Both the position numbers and the translations under genes were made by a program. DNA of 40,545 nucleotides from an uncultured Clostridium sp. (GTDB lineage: Bacteria > Bacillota > Clostridia > TANB77 > CAG-508): contig USFW01000013.1 in assembly GCA_900553985.1 (NCBI GenBank), forward strand, positions 1-40,545, given 5' to 3'. Below are positions 17,622 through 26,571 of the stretch, piece by piece (position 1 is the stretch's first letter; the number at the start of each line of letters is the position of its first letter). The notes beneath the pieces were generated by a model. The model made no database searches. It was not told the DNA's origin and worked only from the letters and a program-made list of their open reading frames with translations.

Positions 17622-17903
17622 ATGATTGTAACTGTTAATTTATATAGTAATAAAAAAGGTGAACTTAATAATTTTTTGAGTAAATTTTATAACACCAATT
17701 TGGAAATTTTTGATAGTTTAAAATGGAATAAAAATTATTCTAATCCAATAGAACTTGCAGAAATAATTGGGATTTTTATTGATAATATTGATAAATATTT
17801 TATTAATATGTGGGTATGTTTAGATAAAGATATTTATATTAATATTAATGAAAAAAATGCTAATAAAGTAATAAAGTATTTATATGAAAGATTTCCTTAT
17901 TAA
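17622..17903 (+). CDS. Small conserved-looking protein, unknown function
   Basis: A 93-aa soluble acidic protein beginning MIVTVNLYSNKKGELNNFL, with SLKWNKNYSNPIELAEIIG, YFINMWVCLDKDIYININ and an end of KVIKYLYERFPY. It has no signal peptide or membrane segment. An alternating strand-helix pattern suggests a compact alpha/beta fold. The ribosome site is a weak GGAGA at 17611-17615. I recall similar small proteins in Clostridia but cannot name a family. It stands alone on the plus strand, convergent with dtd, and a hairpin at 17979-18025 separates the two. Confidence 0.65.
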   Translation: MIVTVNLYSNKKGELNNFLSKFYNTNLEIFDSLKWNKNYSNPIELAEIIGIFIDNIDKYFINMWVCLDKDIYININEKNANKVIKYLYERFPY

Positions 17904-17978
17904 TATATTTAAGTTTAAATTTATAAAAAATATATTACTTCTTTATATATAATTTGTATTCACATATCTTTTATTGCA

Positions 17979-18025
17979 AAAATAGGACTATCAATAAATT
18001 TTATATTATTGAATAAGTCCTATTT
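17979..18025. terminator. Bidirectional hairpin between the 93-aa gene and dtd
   Basis: AAATAGGACT (from 17980) pairs with AGTCCTATTT (to 18025), and after a small internal loop TCAATA pairs with TATTGA. It lies between two convergent genes. T-rich sequence follows on the plus strand. Confidence 0.65.
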
Positions 18026-18105
18026 CTTATCTTATATAAAAACAAATAAATTATAAAATATAAAATTCTTAATCATATTTTTATTCTTAAAATCAATATT
18101 TGTTC

Positions 18106-18543
18106 TTATTTTTCAATAATTATTGTAACTGGTCCATCATTCAGAAGACTAACCTGCATATCAGCTCCAAAAATCCCTTTTTCTACTTCTATATCTTTTT
18201 TTCTACATTCTTCGCAAAAATACTCATATAACTCGCTTGCTTGTTCTAGTCTTGCAGCTTCTATAAATGATGGTCTATTACCTTGTGAGCAATTTGCATA
18301 CAAGGTAAATTGAGATATTAAGAGCAATTTTCCTCCTACATCTTTTAGGGATTTATTCATTTTTCCTTCTTCATCTTCAAATACCCTTAAATTACATAGC
18401 TTTTTAACTAAATAATCTGCATTTTCCTTCGTATCTGTATGCGTTATCCCTATTAATACTAAAAAGCCTTTTTCTATTTTTCCTACAATTTCATTATCTA
18501 CTTCAACTTTTGCTTCTTTTACTCTTTGAACTACTATCTTCAT
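18106..18543 (-). CDS. dtd: D-aminoacyl-tRNA deacylase
   Basis: Removes D-amino acids (and glycine mischarged on tRNA-Ala) from tRNA. The 145-aa protein starts MKIVVQRVKEAKVEVDNEIV, the standard Dtd opening. The cross-subunit active-site motifs are both present: LLISQFTLYANCSQGNRPSF (SQxTL) and NDGPVTIIIEK at the C-terminus (GPVT). The dimer-forming core YLVKKLCNLRVFEDEEGKMN is intact. In B. subtilis dtd follows relA; here it lies 44 bases downstream of a zinc-ribbon protein on the same strand. Confidence 0.95.
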   Translation of the reverse strand: MKIVVQRVKEAKVEVDNEIVGKIEKGFLVLIGITHTDTKENADYLVKKLCNLRVFEDEEGKMNKSLKDVGGKLLLISQFTLYANCSQGNRPSFIEAARLEQASELYEYFCEECRKKDIEVEKGIFGADMQVSLLNDGPVTIIIEK

Positions 18544-18587
18544 TTTTTCTCTATTCTACTCCTTTTTATCTTCTATCGTTATTTAAT

Positions 18588-19358
18588 TTATTTTTCATCT
18601 GCTCCTATATTTTTTACTTCCTCTTCTGTGATATTTTCTGGAGTAGGATTTATTTCGATTATTGTTGTCTTTTCTATGTTAGTTTCCTTTTCTTCTGATT
18701 TTGCATTATCATTGTTTGCATTATCATTTTCTCTATTTTTAGTGTTTTCTTGGCAATCTTCTTTTAATTCATTTATTACTTCTTTTTCTTTACTAATATT
18801 TTCATTTTTCTTCATTACTTCTTCATTTTTTTCTACGTTAATAAGATTTCTTTCTTCTACCTTTGTAAGACTAGTTTCATTTTCTTTTGATTGCTCATTC
18901 TGTTTACTTTTTTCTTTCTCATCTACTTCATTCTCTTTTTGAACTTCGTTTTGATTTTCTTTTTTTAATTCTTCTTGTGTTCCAACTTTATTTTCCTCTT
19001 GTTTCATTCCACAGTGTGGACAGAATTTAGCATCTTTTTCAATTTCAGTAAAGCATTTTGTACATTGTTTTTTGTCTTTTAATTCTAAACATTCTTTTAG
19101 TAAAGCTTCTATTTCATCACTCATTACATCTATATTTGTACATTGTTCTATTAAATCTTTTTCTATGTCAATTTCTTCTTTCTTTACATGCTTTTCATAT
19201 ACTATCTTACCTATTTCTTCATATATGTCATTTATTTTTGACTTAAGGTCTCCTATTTTTATTTTTAATTTTGTTTCTTTAGCGATTTTCCCTGTTTTAT
19301 CAGCAGTTACCCTATATGCTTCACTTGCTTTTTTTCCTAATTTATCAAAAAACTCCAT
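18588..19358 (-). CDS. Zinc-ribbon protein with long charged tail, unknown function
   Basis: A 256-aa protein. Residues ~1-95 are helical (MEFFDKLGKKASEAYRVTAD, then KINDIYEEIGKIVYEKHVKK), resembling small clostridial proteins with a 'SEAYRxTADKTGKIAKETKL' start. A four-Cys zinc ribbon follows: CTKC at 99-102 and CPHC at 113-116. From ~120 to the end is a low-complexity Glu/Lys/Asn-rich region, likely disordered. Such N-terminal plus ribbon architecture occurs in Clostridia and Bacilli without a known function. It sits between gpsA and dtd on the minus strand, with an AAGGAGG ribosome site (complement of 19364-19370). Confidence 0.7.
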   Translation of the reverse strand: MEFFDKLGKKASEAYRVTADKTGKIAKETKLKIKIGDLKSKINDIYEEIGKIVYEKHVKKEEIDIEKDLIEQCTNIDVMSDEIEALLKECLELKDKKQCTKCFTEIEKDAKFCPHCGMKQEENKVGTQEELKKENQNEVQKENEVDEKEKSKQNEQSKENETSLTKVEERNLINVEKNEEVMKKNENISKEKEVINELKEDCQENTKNRENDNANNDNAKSEEKETNIEKTTIIEINPTPENITEEEVKNIGADEK

Positions 19359-19420
19359 ATATATCCTCCTTACTTGTTTTAAGTAAAATCATATCTTATT
19401 ATTCCTACTTTATGTATATA

Positions 19421-20404
19421 TTATTCACTTTTCCTATCTCTTGTCATTAAATTTTTAACTGCTTCTTGAGGATCTAATTGTTCATAAATAACTTTATATA
19501 CCATTTCTACTATTGGCATATATACATTATTTTTTCTTCCTAATTCATAAGCAACTTCAATATTATCTATACTTTCAATTACCATTCCTACTTCTTTTTT
19601 TGCTTCTTCCAAAGTTTTTCCTTGACCCATTAACTTACCAGCTTTTCTATTTCTACTATGTTCGCTTAAACAAGTAACTATTAAGTCTCCTAGTCCACTT
19701 AATCCGTAAAATGTGTCTTTTTCTCCTCCTAATGCAACTCCTAATCTTGTAAGTTCTCCTAGTCCTCTAGTTACTAAGGCTGCAAATGTATTATCACCTA
19801 GTCCTATTCCACTTGCTACTCCTGCACAAAAAGCTATTATATTTTTAAGTGCTCCTCCTAATTCAACCCCTTTTACATCACTTGAAGTATATATTCTCAT
19901 TTCTGGACACATAAAAGTTTTTTGTATCATTTCTAATATTTCTTCATCTTTTGATGCTATTACTAATACTGTTGGAACTGCAACAGAAACTTCTTCTGCA
20001 TGACTTGGTCCTGATAATACTCCTAATCTAACTTCTGGCATTTCTTCTTTTATTACTTCATCTAAAGTCTTTAATGTTTCTTTTTCAAATCCTTTTGAGC
20101 AAATTATTACTGGTTTATTGCCTACAAATTGTTTATATTGCTTAAAAATGTCTCTTGTAAATTTTGATGGTGTAACATGCAAAATAAATTCTGTATCTTT
20201 TATTACTTCTTCAAAATTTGTTGAACATATTATATTATCTGGTATCTCTACATTTGGAAGAAATTTGCATTTTCTTTCATTATTTATTAAATCTCTTTCC
20301 TCATCTAAAAAAGACCAGACTTTAACATTGTTTCCACATCTTGCCAGGTGAATTGCTAATGCCATTCCCCAACTACCACTACCTATTACTGCTATATTTT
20401 TCAT
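19421..20404 (-). CDS. gpsA: NAD(P)-dependent glycerol-3-phosphate dehydrogenase
   Basis: Reduces dihydroxyacetone phosphate to sn-glycerol 3-phosphate for phospholipid synthesis. The 327-aa protein opens with a Rossmann GxGxxG (IGSGSWGMALAIHLA). It has HVTPSKFTRDIF, VICSKGFEKETL, VLSGPSHAEEV, and the active-site region VELGGALKNIIAFCAGVASG (catalytic Lys), followed by GDNTFAALVTRGLGEL. The C-terminal helical domain includes FYGLSGLGDLIVTCLSEHSRN. It lies downstream of plsY, whose enzyme consumes its product; 158 bases separate them, holding an inverted repeat at 20486-20523. Confidence 0.96.
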   Translation of the reverse strand: MKNIAVIGSGSWGMALAIHLARCGNNVKVWSFLDEERDLINNERKCKFLPNVEIPDNIICSTNFEEVIKDTEFILHVTPSKFTRDIFKQYKQFVGNKPVIICSKGFEKETLKTLDEVIKEEMPEVRLGVLSGPSHAEEVSVAVPTVLVIASKDEEILEMIQKTFMCPEMRIYTSSDVKGVELGGALKNIIAFCAGVASGIGLGDNTFAALVTRGLGELTRLGVALGGEKDTFYGLSGLGDLIVTCLSEHSRNRKAGKLMGQGKTLEEAKKEVGMVIESIDNIEVAYELGRKNNVYMPIVEMVYKVIYEQLDPQEAVKNLMTRDRKSE

Positions 20405-20485
20405 TTTATCCTTTTCCTTTCGTTTCTTAATATTTGTCTTATTAATATTACTTTTGTTTTAGATTTGTCGTTTTCATAACAATTA

Positions 20486-20523
20486 ATATCAATTAGTATT
20501 TTTGTTAAAAAGTTAATTGATAT
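20486..20523. repeat. Inverted repeat between plsY and gpsA
   Basis: ATATCAATTA (20486-20495) is perfectly inverted at 20514-20523 around an 18-base loop. It could be a weak terminator or processing hairpin; no T-run follows on the minus strand. Confidence 0.45.
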
Positions 20524-20562
20524 TTTATTTATCTACTTAATTTTACTTCTCTTTATTATAGA

Positions 20563-21195
20563 TTAACTTTTCTTAAAACTTATCTTATTTTCTTTTCCAC
20601 TTAATATTCTTTGTATATTACTTCTATGGTTAAATAGAACTATAACTGCTAAAATTATACTATATATTAAATAGCTACTGCCTTGTGAAACTATATAATG
20701 TTCATTTATAAATAAAGTTAATACTGGAAATAATACTGCTGCTGCACATGCCCCCAATGAAACCATTCTTGTTAAAGCTATTAAAACTACTCCAAACACC
20801 AAACAAATTAATCCTATTTGCCAGTTGCTCATTATTAATATTCCTAAAGATGTAGCTACACCTTTTCCTCCTTTAAATCCAAAGAATATAGGAAAAGTAT
20901 GTCCTAATACAACTGCTATCCCAGCTATTTGTACTAATAGTGATGCATTTTCTACTTTAAATGCCCAAGCTATAAACATTGCTATTAATATAGCAACTAC
21001 ACCTTTTAATATATCACAAATAAGTGTTATTGCTGCTGCCTTTTTTCCAACAGAACGAAGCATGTTTGTTGTTCCTGCATTTCCACTACCTTTTTCTCTT
21101 ACATCAAATCCTGCCATTTTTTTACTAAAAATAACTGAAAAATTTATACTTCCGATTAAATATGCAATTATTGCTACTACAATGTTAAATGCCAT
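20563..21195 (-). CDS. plsY: Glycerol-3-phosphate acyltransferase PlsY
   Basis: Integral membrane enzyme that transfers acyl groups from acyl phosphate (made by PlsX) to glycerol 3-phosphate, the first committed step of phospholipid synthesis. It is 210 aa with about five membrane segments (residues ~3-20, ~50-75, ~80-100, ~112-145, ~155-185). Signatures are GSINFSVIFSKKMAGFDVRE, GSGNAGTTNMLRSVGKK and FFGFKGGKGVATSLGILI. Its ATG overlaps the end of der (the shared base is 21195), so the two are translationally coupled. Its product pathway is the same as gpsA's downstream. Confidence 0.95.
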   Translation of the reverse strand: MAFNIVVAIIAYLIGSINFSVIFSKKMAGFDVREKGSGNAGTTNMLRSVGKKAAAITLICDILKGVVAILIAMFIAWAFKVENASLLVQIAGIAVVLGHTFPIFFGFKGGKGVATSLGILIMSNWQIGLICLVFGVVLIALTRMVSLGACAAAVLFPVLTLFINEHYIVSQGSSYLIYSIILAVIVLFNHRSNIQRILSGKENKISFKKS

Positions 21196-22517
21196 TATTC
21201 TTCTCCCTTCTCTCTTACAATTATTCTAACAGGTGTTCCTTCTAGACCAAATTCTTTTCTTATTTGATTTACTAAATATCTTTCATATGAAAAGTGGAAC
21301 AATTCTTTATTATTTACAAAAATAACAAATGTTGGTGGTTTTGTTGAAGCTTGTGTACCATAAAAAATCTTTAATCTTTTTCCTTTATCTGTTGGTGGCT
21401 GTACTATTGAGATAGCTTCATTTATTACTTGATTCAATACTGATGTAGATATTCTCATACTATTTTGTTCATTTACATGGTTTATTAAATCAAATAATTT
21501 ATTTACTCTTTGTCCTGTTTTTGCTGATATAAATATTATTGGAGCATATGATAAATATGATAGTTTAGCATATATTTCTTTTTTGTATCTTTCTAATGTT
21601 CCTGTTTCTTTTTCATATTCATCCCATTTATTTACAACTATTATTACTCCTTTTCCTGCTTCATGAGCTTCTCCTGCTATTTTTGCATCTTGATCTGTTA
21701 CGCCTTCTAATGCATCTATCATCATTAAGCATACATCTGCTCTTTCTATTGCAAGTAAAGTTCTCATTATACTAAATTTTTCTATTGATTCTTTTACCTT
21801 GCTTTTTCTCCTTACGCCTGCCGTATCAATTAAAATGTATTTTCCTTTTTCATTTTCAAACTTTGAATCTATGGCATCTCTAGTTGTACCTGCAATATTA
21901 CTTACTATTGCTCTGTTCTCTCCTAATATTTTATTTATTAATGATGATTTTCCTACGTTTGGCTTTCCTATTACGGCAACTTTTATTACATCATCTTCGT
22001 CTTCATCTAAAGTTTTTTCAGGAAAACTTTCATAAATTTTATCTAGAACATCTCCAAGCCCAAGTGCATTACTTGCTGAGATTGGATATGGATCTCCTAA
22101 TCCCAAATTATAAAATTCATAGATTTCTTCTCTATCTTTTTCAAAATTGTCAGCTTTATTGCAGACTAAAACCACTGGTTTTCCTGATTTTTTTAACATA
22201 ACTGCAATTTCACTATCTGCTGCTGTTACTCCTTGTCTTATATCAGTAAGAAATATTATAACATCAGCCATTGATATTGCAAGATTTGCTTGTTCTCTCA
22301 TTTGAGATAAAATAATATCATCTGACTCTGGCTCTATTCCTCCTGTATCTACTAATGTAAAGTTTCTTCCTCTCCAGTTTGTATCAGCATAAATTCTATC
22401 ACGAGTAACTCCTGGAGTATCTTGTACTATCGATATTCTACTTCCTGCCAAATAATTAAAAAAAGTTGATTTTCCTACATTTGGCTTTCCTATTATTGCT
22501 ACTATTGGTTTTGACAT
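21195..22517 (-). CDS. der: Ribosome-assembly GTPase Der (EngA)
   Basis: Double GTPase needed for maturation of the 50S subunit. The 440-aa length is typical. Two G domains each have a P-loop GKPNVGKS (residues ~7-14 and ~180-187) and a DTxG (LVDTGGIEPESD and LIDTAGVRRKSKV). The guanine-specificity motifs NKAD (in VLVCNKADNF) and NKWD are both present. The C-terminal KH-like domain carries GKRLKIFYGTQASTKPPTFV and ends GLEGTPVRIIVREK. It heads the der-plsY-gpsA run. The start is preceded by an AGGTAG-type site. Confidence 0.97.
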   Translation of the reverse strand: MSKPIVAIIGKPNVGKSTFFNYLAGSRISIVQDTPGVTRDRIYADTNWRGRNFTLVDTGGIEPESDDIILSQMREQANLAISMADVIIFLTDIRQGVTAADSEIAVMLKKSGKPVVLVCNKADNFEKDREEIYEFYNLGLGDPYPISASNALGLGDVLDKIYESFPEKTLDEDEDDVIKVAVIGKPNVGKSSLINKILGENRAIVSNIAGTTRDAIDSKFENEKGKYILIDTAGVRRKSKVKESIEKFSIMRTLLAIERADVCLMMIDALEGVTDQDAKIAGEAHEAGKGVIIVVNKWDEYEKETGTLERYKKEIYAKLSYLSYAPIIFISAKTGQRVNKLFDLINHVNEQNSMRISTSVLNQVINEAISIVQPPTDKGKRLKIFYGTQASTKPPTFVIFVNNKELFHFSYERYLVNQIRKEFGLEGTPVRIIVREKGEE

Positions 22518-22725
22518 TTTTCTACCTTTCCTTTTTTATTTCTATTTCAAAATTACTGTATTATTTTGATATTTTTAATATTTTATAGTATAACACATTT
22601 TCTATAAAAATAACAACAAAATATTACAAATTTCTTGTGTTATGTCTATTCACTTGTTACAATTTGCAACTTATTTATAGCTACAAAATATTAATAATAT
22701 ATTATTTTTTAGTAAAAGCTATCAT

Positions 22726-23826
22726 TTATTTATTCTTACATTTATCTCTTATTTCTTTAATCTGTTCATTAATCTTTTCAATATACTCATTATCAACTAA
22801 TTCTATTTTGTCATTATTAATTTCATATTTATCTTTTATGTTTAAAATTTTATTTACACTATTATCTATTTGGTTCATCTTTATCTTGCCACTTTTAGCC
22901 ATATTAATTACTTCATTTAATACTTCTATTCCTTTATCATATTTAAAAACTATTATATCATTTCCTGCCTCAAAAGCTTTTATGATACTTTTATTTGCTC
23001 CAAACCTATATTTCATAGCTTTCATTCTCATATCATCTGTTACAACTAATCCATTAAATCTATATTTTTTCTTTAAATATTTAGTAATAAATTTCCTAGA
23101 TATTGAAGCTGGATTTATTGTTATATCCTTTATTCTCATATGTCCTACTAAAACTGCATCTGCACCATTTTCTATTGCTTTTTTGAATGGCTTCATGTCT
23201 TTTACTTCTAAGTCATTTATTTTTTCTTTTATTTTTGGAATTTTAAAATGTGAATCACTATTAGTTGCTCCATGGCCTGGAAAATGTTTTACTACAGATA
23301 CAATCTGATTTTCTTGTAGTTTTTTCATATATTCAATTCCATATTCTGTTACTTCTTCTATGTTTTCACTAAATGCTCTGTCACCGATTGCATGATTATC
23401 AGGAAATCTCTTTATATCTAAAACTGGAGCAAAATTCATATTAAATCCTAATCTATGCAGTGTATTCCCTGTTATTTCTCCTGCTTTTTGGACATATTCT
23501 TTTGCATTCTCCAATTTTGATAGTTTATATGGTGCTGGGATATTTTCAAGTTCATTTGGCAGTCTATTAACCCTTCCTCCTTCTTGGTCTATTGCTATGA
23601 ACATTGGAACATTATTTTTTCTATTCAATTCTTTTATATGATTTATTAAATTTATCAGTTCTTCAATATTTTTATAGTTTTTCTTATATAATAAAATTCC
23701 ACCTATTTTATATTTTGTTATTAAATTTTCAATTTTATCAATTGCATTTGGTGTGTCCATGCCTATTATTATTTTTTGACATATTTTTTCTTCTAAAGAT
23801 AACTTATCTAATTTCAAATTTCTCAT
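22726..23826 (-). CDS. nagZ: Glycoside hydrolase family 3 beta-N-acetylglucosaminidase
   Basis: Hydrolyses beta-N-acetylglucosamine from muropeptides during cell-wall recycling. The GH3 barrel has AIDQEGGRVNRLP, VLDIKRFPDNHAIGDRAFSE and the catalytic-loop motif KHFPGHGATNSDSH (His acting with Asp). The nucleophile is in LVVTDDMRMKAM. The enzyme has no signal peptide, so it is cytoplasmic. I placed the start at ATG 23826, eight bases after AAAAGGAA. A TTG two codons upstream (23832) would leave only a 3-base spacing and is less likely. The product is 366 aa. The gene ends near 22726, followed by a gap of ~200 bases to der. Confidence 0.88.
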   Translation of the reverse strand: MRNLKLDKLSLEEKICQKIIIGMDTPNAIDKIENLITKYKIGGILLYKKNYKNIEELINLINHIKELNRKNNVPMFIAIDQEGGRVNRLPNELENIPAPYKLSKLENAKEYVQKAGEITGNTLHRLGFNMNFAPVLDIKRFPDNHAIGDRAFSENIEEVTEYGIEYMKKLQENQIVSVVKHFPGHGATNSDSHFKIPKIKEKINDLEVKDMKPFKKAIENGADAVLVGHMRIKDITINPASISRKFITKYLKKKYRFNGLVVTDDMRMKAMKYRFGANKSIIKAFEAGNDIIVFKYDKGIEVLNEVINMAKSGKIKMNQIDNSVNKILNIKDKYEINNDKIELVDNEYIEKINEQIKEIRDKCKNK

Positions 23827-23983
23827 AAGCAAAATTCCTTTTCCTTTTTGCTTATTATATACTTTTAAGTGTTTTTAATCAATATTTTTGTTTTATAAAT
23901 TATTTTTCATAATTGAACTTAAACAATAAATATGTTACTATTATACACATAATATATATTAAATATAAAAAGGAGAAATGAAA

Positions 23984-25747
23984 ATGGCCTTTGATGGAAT
24001 TGTCACAAAAGCAATAGCATCTGAGCTTCAACAGCTTTCTGGTGCTAGAATTGATAAAATTTTTGAGCCAAATAAAAATACCATTATTTTAGGGTGTTAT
24101 TTAGATGGTAAAAATTATGCTTTAAATATATGTATAGATTCACAAAATTATAGAATACATTTAACAACTCATTCAAAACCTAATCCACAAGTTGCCCCTA
24201 ATTTTTGTATGGTACTTAGAAAAAATTTGATAGGTTTACGAATAAAAAATATTATAACTTCTAACTTAGAAAGAGTTGTTACTATTGAGTTTGAGGGATT
24301 TGATGATGTCGACGATATTATATCTAAAAAACTAATTATTGAATTAATGGGAAAACATTGTAATATAGTATTGTTAGACGATTCTGGAATTATTATTGAT
24401 AGTTTAAGACATATCGTATCTTCTGATTTATCTACTAGGTCAATAATTCCTCATAGTAAATATATATATCCGATGAATAATAAAGATAACTTTTTAGATA
24501 TTTGTAATAGCAAAGATTTTGAAGATAAACTTCATTCTTTGAGTCACTCTACCTTGAATATAGAAAATCTTCCTACATGTATTTCAAATGGTTTTAATGG
24601 TATTAGTAAGACATTTATTATATCTGCTATTAATAATTTAAAACTTAAAGATATTTCTAGTTTATCACTTAATAAACTATATGATTATATAACTCAAATT
24701 ATTTATAATACTGATAATCTAAACTTAGGTTTTGAAAAACTAAAAATTCCTAATAAAAAAACTGAAGATTATTCTTTAATTATGAAAGAAAATGACTCTA
24801 ACTTCTCTTTAAGTTTCTTCATTGATGATTTTTATTATGAAAAAGAAGCTTTACAAGAATTTAAAGCTTATAAAGAAAATAGCTTGAAATTGGTATTAAA
24901 TACTAAACAAAAATATAAAAAAAGACTTATTAATATGGATAAAAAATTAGAAGAATGCAAAAATATGGACATTTATAGGTTGTATGGAGAGTTAATAACT
25001 GCTAATTTATATAGAATTAAGGACTTTAATATTGATGAAATTAAATTGGAAAATTATTATGATAATAATAATTTTATTACAATTACATTAGATAAAAAAT
25101 ATCCTCCTAGTATTAATGCTAAAATGTTCTTTAAAAAATATTCTAAGCTAAAAAATGCTTTACAAATAGTTTCTGAACAAAAAGCAGAGACTCTCGATGA
25201 ATTAAATTATATTGATAGTATTATTTATGAATTAGATAATTGTAAAACTTTAGATGATATTTCTACTGTTCTTGAAGAAATATCTGAAAATGAAACTTTT
25301 AGAGATATAAATAAAAAACTGGCAAAGAAATCAAATAACAAATCTAAAAAAGGAAATAAAAACAAAAATAATAGCACAAAATTTAATTTTAATCCAATAA
25401 AATATGACATAGGCAATTATACTCTTTTGGTTGGAAGAAATAATGTTGAAAATGATTATTTAACATTAAAATATGCTAAAAAGACAGATATATGGTTTCA
25501 TACTAAGGATATACATGGGAGTCATTGTGTTTTAGTTTTAAATGGTAATAATATTCCTAGTAATGATATTTTAATTAGATGTGCTGAGATTGCTGCTTAT
25601 CATAGTAAAGGAAAAAACTCTTCAAATGTTCCTGTCGATTACTGCCAAGTTAAATTTGTTAAAAAACCTAATAAGTCTAAACCTGGAATGGTAATTTATA
25701 CTCATAATAAAACTTTGAATGTAGAGCCTAAAATAAGTAATTGTTGA
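23984..25747 (+). CDS. rqcH: RqcH (NFACT family), ribosome-associated quality control
   Basis: Bacterial NEMF homologue. It binds obstructed 50S subunits and directs alanine tailing of stalled nascent chains. Residues ~1-180 are the NFACT-N domain (MAFDGIVTKAIASELQQLSG, SKPNPQVAPNFCMVLRKNLI). A coiled coil covers ~290-430. The NFACT-R domain starts ~470 (NYTLLVGRNNVENDYLTLKY, DIWFHTKDIHGSHCVL), and the end is KKPNKSKPGMVIYTHNKTL. The position of the tRNA-binding Asp-Arg pair of B. subtilis RqcH reads Glu-Arg here (SNLERVVTIEF). I place the start at ATG 23984, eight bases after AAGGAG; the ATG at 23978 sits only two bases from it. The product is 587 aa, ending at a TGA stop. Confidence 0.93.
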   Translation: MAFDGIVTKAIASELQQLSGARIDKIFEPNKNTIILGCYLDGKNYALNICIDSQNYRIHLTTHSKPNPQVAPNFCMVLRKNLIGLRIKNIITSNLERVVTIEFEGFDDVDDIISKKLIIELMGKHCNIVLLDDSGIIIDSLRHIVSSDLSTRSIIPHSKYIYPMNNKDNFLDICNSKDFEDKLHSLSHSTLNIENLPTCISNGFNGISKTFIISAINNLKLKDISSLSLNKLYDYITQIIYNTDNLNLGFEKLKIPNKKTEDYSLIMKENDSNFSLSFFIDDFYYEKEALQEFKAYKENSLKLVLNTKQKYKKRLINMDKKLEECKNMDIYRLYGELITANLYRIKDFNIDEIKLENYYDNNNFITITLDKKYPPSINAKMFFKKYSKLKNALQIVSEQKAETLDELNYIDSIIYELDNCKTLDDISTVLEEISENETFRDINKKLAKKSNNKSKKGNKNKNNSTKFNFNPIKYDIGNYTLLVGRNNVENDYLTLKYAKKTDIWFHTKDIHGSHCVLVLNGNNIPSNDILIRCAEIAAYHSKGKNSSNVPVDYCQVKFVKKPNKSKPGMVIYTHNKTLNVEPKISNC

Positions 25748-25758
25748 TATATGAATCA

Positions 25759-25795
25759 AAAAATGCAAACTGATTTAATTTCAGTTTGCATTTTT
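25759..25795 (+). terminator. Terminator of rqcH
   Basis: AAAAATGCAAACTGA (25759-25773) pairs perfectly with TCAGTTTGCATTTTT (25781-25795) around a 7-base loop; the final T's give the tract. Confidence 0.85.
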
Positions 25796-25797
25796 GA

Positions 25798-25862
25798 ATG
25801 ATTTTTGTCTCCGACCCTAAAATCACGATTCCAATGATTTTGGGGTCGGAGATAAAAATCAT
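25798..25862. repeat. 65-bp hairpin repeat (GGTCGGAG family)
   Basis: The 28-base arms 25798-25825 and 25835-25862 are inverted with two mismatches around a 9-base loop; each contains TCTCCGACCC or its complement. A matching solo arm lies at 4180-4206. It is only three bases from the rqcH terminator and six from the stop of the next minus-strand gene. It could be a second terminator or a small mobile repeat. Confidence 0.8.
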
Positions 25863-25868
25863 TTTTAT

Positions 25869-26339
25869 TTACCAAAATATTAATAATGTAATAAATGTTG
25901 CAACCCATATTTCTTGCACAGTCAATTCTGCTGGTAATAAGTCTATTTCTCCACCATCTTTTTTATGGTCTACAATATCTACCTTATATTTAGCAACTTC
26001 TTTCAACTTGAACAAGGCTTCAAAACTTTGTGTTCCATTTGGTTCTAATTGTTCAAGTTGTATATATTTTCTTCCTAAAAATACATCTCTTTTAGAATAA
26101 AATTCTATTTCTAGAAATTTCCCACTTAAATTTTGTTCTTGTGAATTTGTAATTAATCCTCTTATTCTTCCATTTACGAGTGTTGCTTCTGCTTGATATA
26201 CATTTACTTGTGATACATTATCTTGTCTTTCTATTTTTTTATATGTAGAGTTTAATCCAACATTTATTAATATTTCTGAAAAAATTATAAAAAGTACTAG
26301 CCATAATGCATATTTCAAAAAAGTTTTCATTCTATCCAT
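25869..26339 (-). CDS. FxLYD-like membrane protein, unknown function
   Basis: A 156-aa protein with membrane helices at both ends (FLKYALWLVLFIIFSEILIN, residues ~7-26, and IWVATFITLLIFW at the C-terminus). Between them is a beta-rich extracytoplasmic segment: VNGRIRGLITNSQEQNLSG, FLEIEFYSKRDVFLGRKYI and EPNGTQSFEALFKLKEVAKY. This pattern (I-x-G-x-I-x-N ... polar ... L-x-P-x-x-x-x-x-F) is that of FxLYD/DUF3426-type domains. The start at ATG 26339 follows GAGGAAATAAA. It is convergent with rqcH. The role is unknown. Confidence 0.6.
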   Translation of the reverse strand: MDRMKTFLKYALWLVLFIIFSEILINVGLNSTYKKIERQDNVSQVNVYQAEATLVNGRIRGLITNSQEQNLSGKFLEIEFYSKRDVFLGRKYIQLEQLEPNGTQSFEALFKLKEVAKYKVDIVDHKKDGGEIDLLPAELTVQEIWVATFITLLIFW

Positions 26340-26571
26340 TTTATTTCCTCATTCCCTTATTTTTCTTATAGATATTGATATTATATCAGAAGTATACATA
26401 ATTTTCAATGTTTTTTATACATTTTTTCAAATGACTTTTTATGTATTTTTTACAATTTTTCAAGTAACTTATATATATTTCCCTAAATTTTTTGTAAATT
26501 ATATGTATCATCACTTTAAATAATTAGAATTTTTGACATACAGCACTTTTTCAATAATTTATAAATATTTT

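Noticed and set aside
21195..22517. Overlap of der and plsY, and the der-plsY-gpsA order as a possible new unit
   Set aside because: Clustering of der with gpsA/plsY is known in Firmicutes, and a 1-base overlap is ordinary translational coupling.
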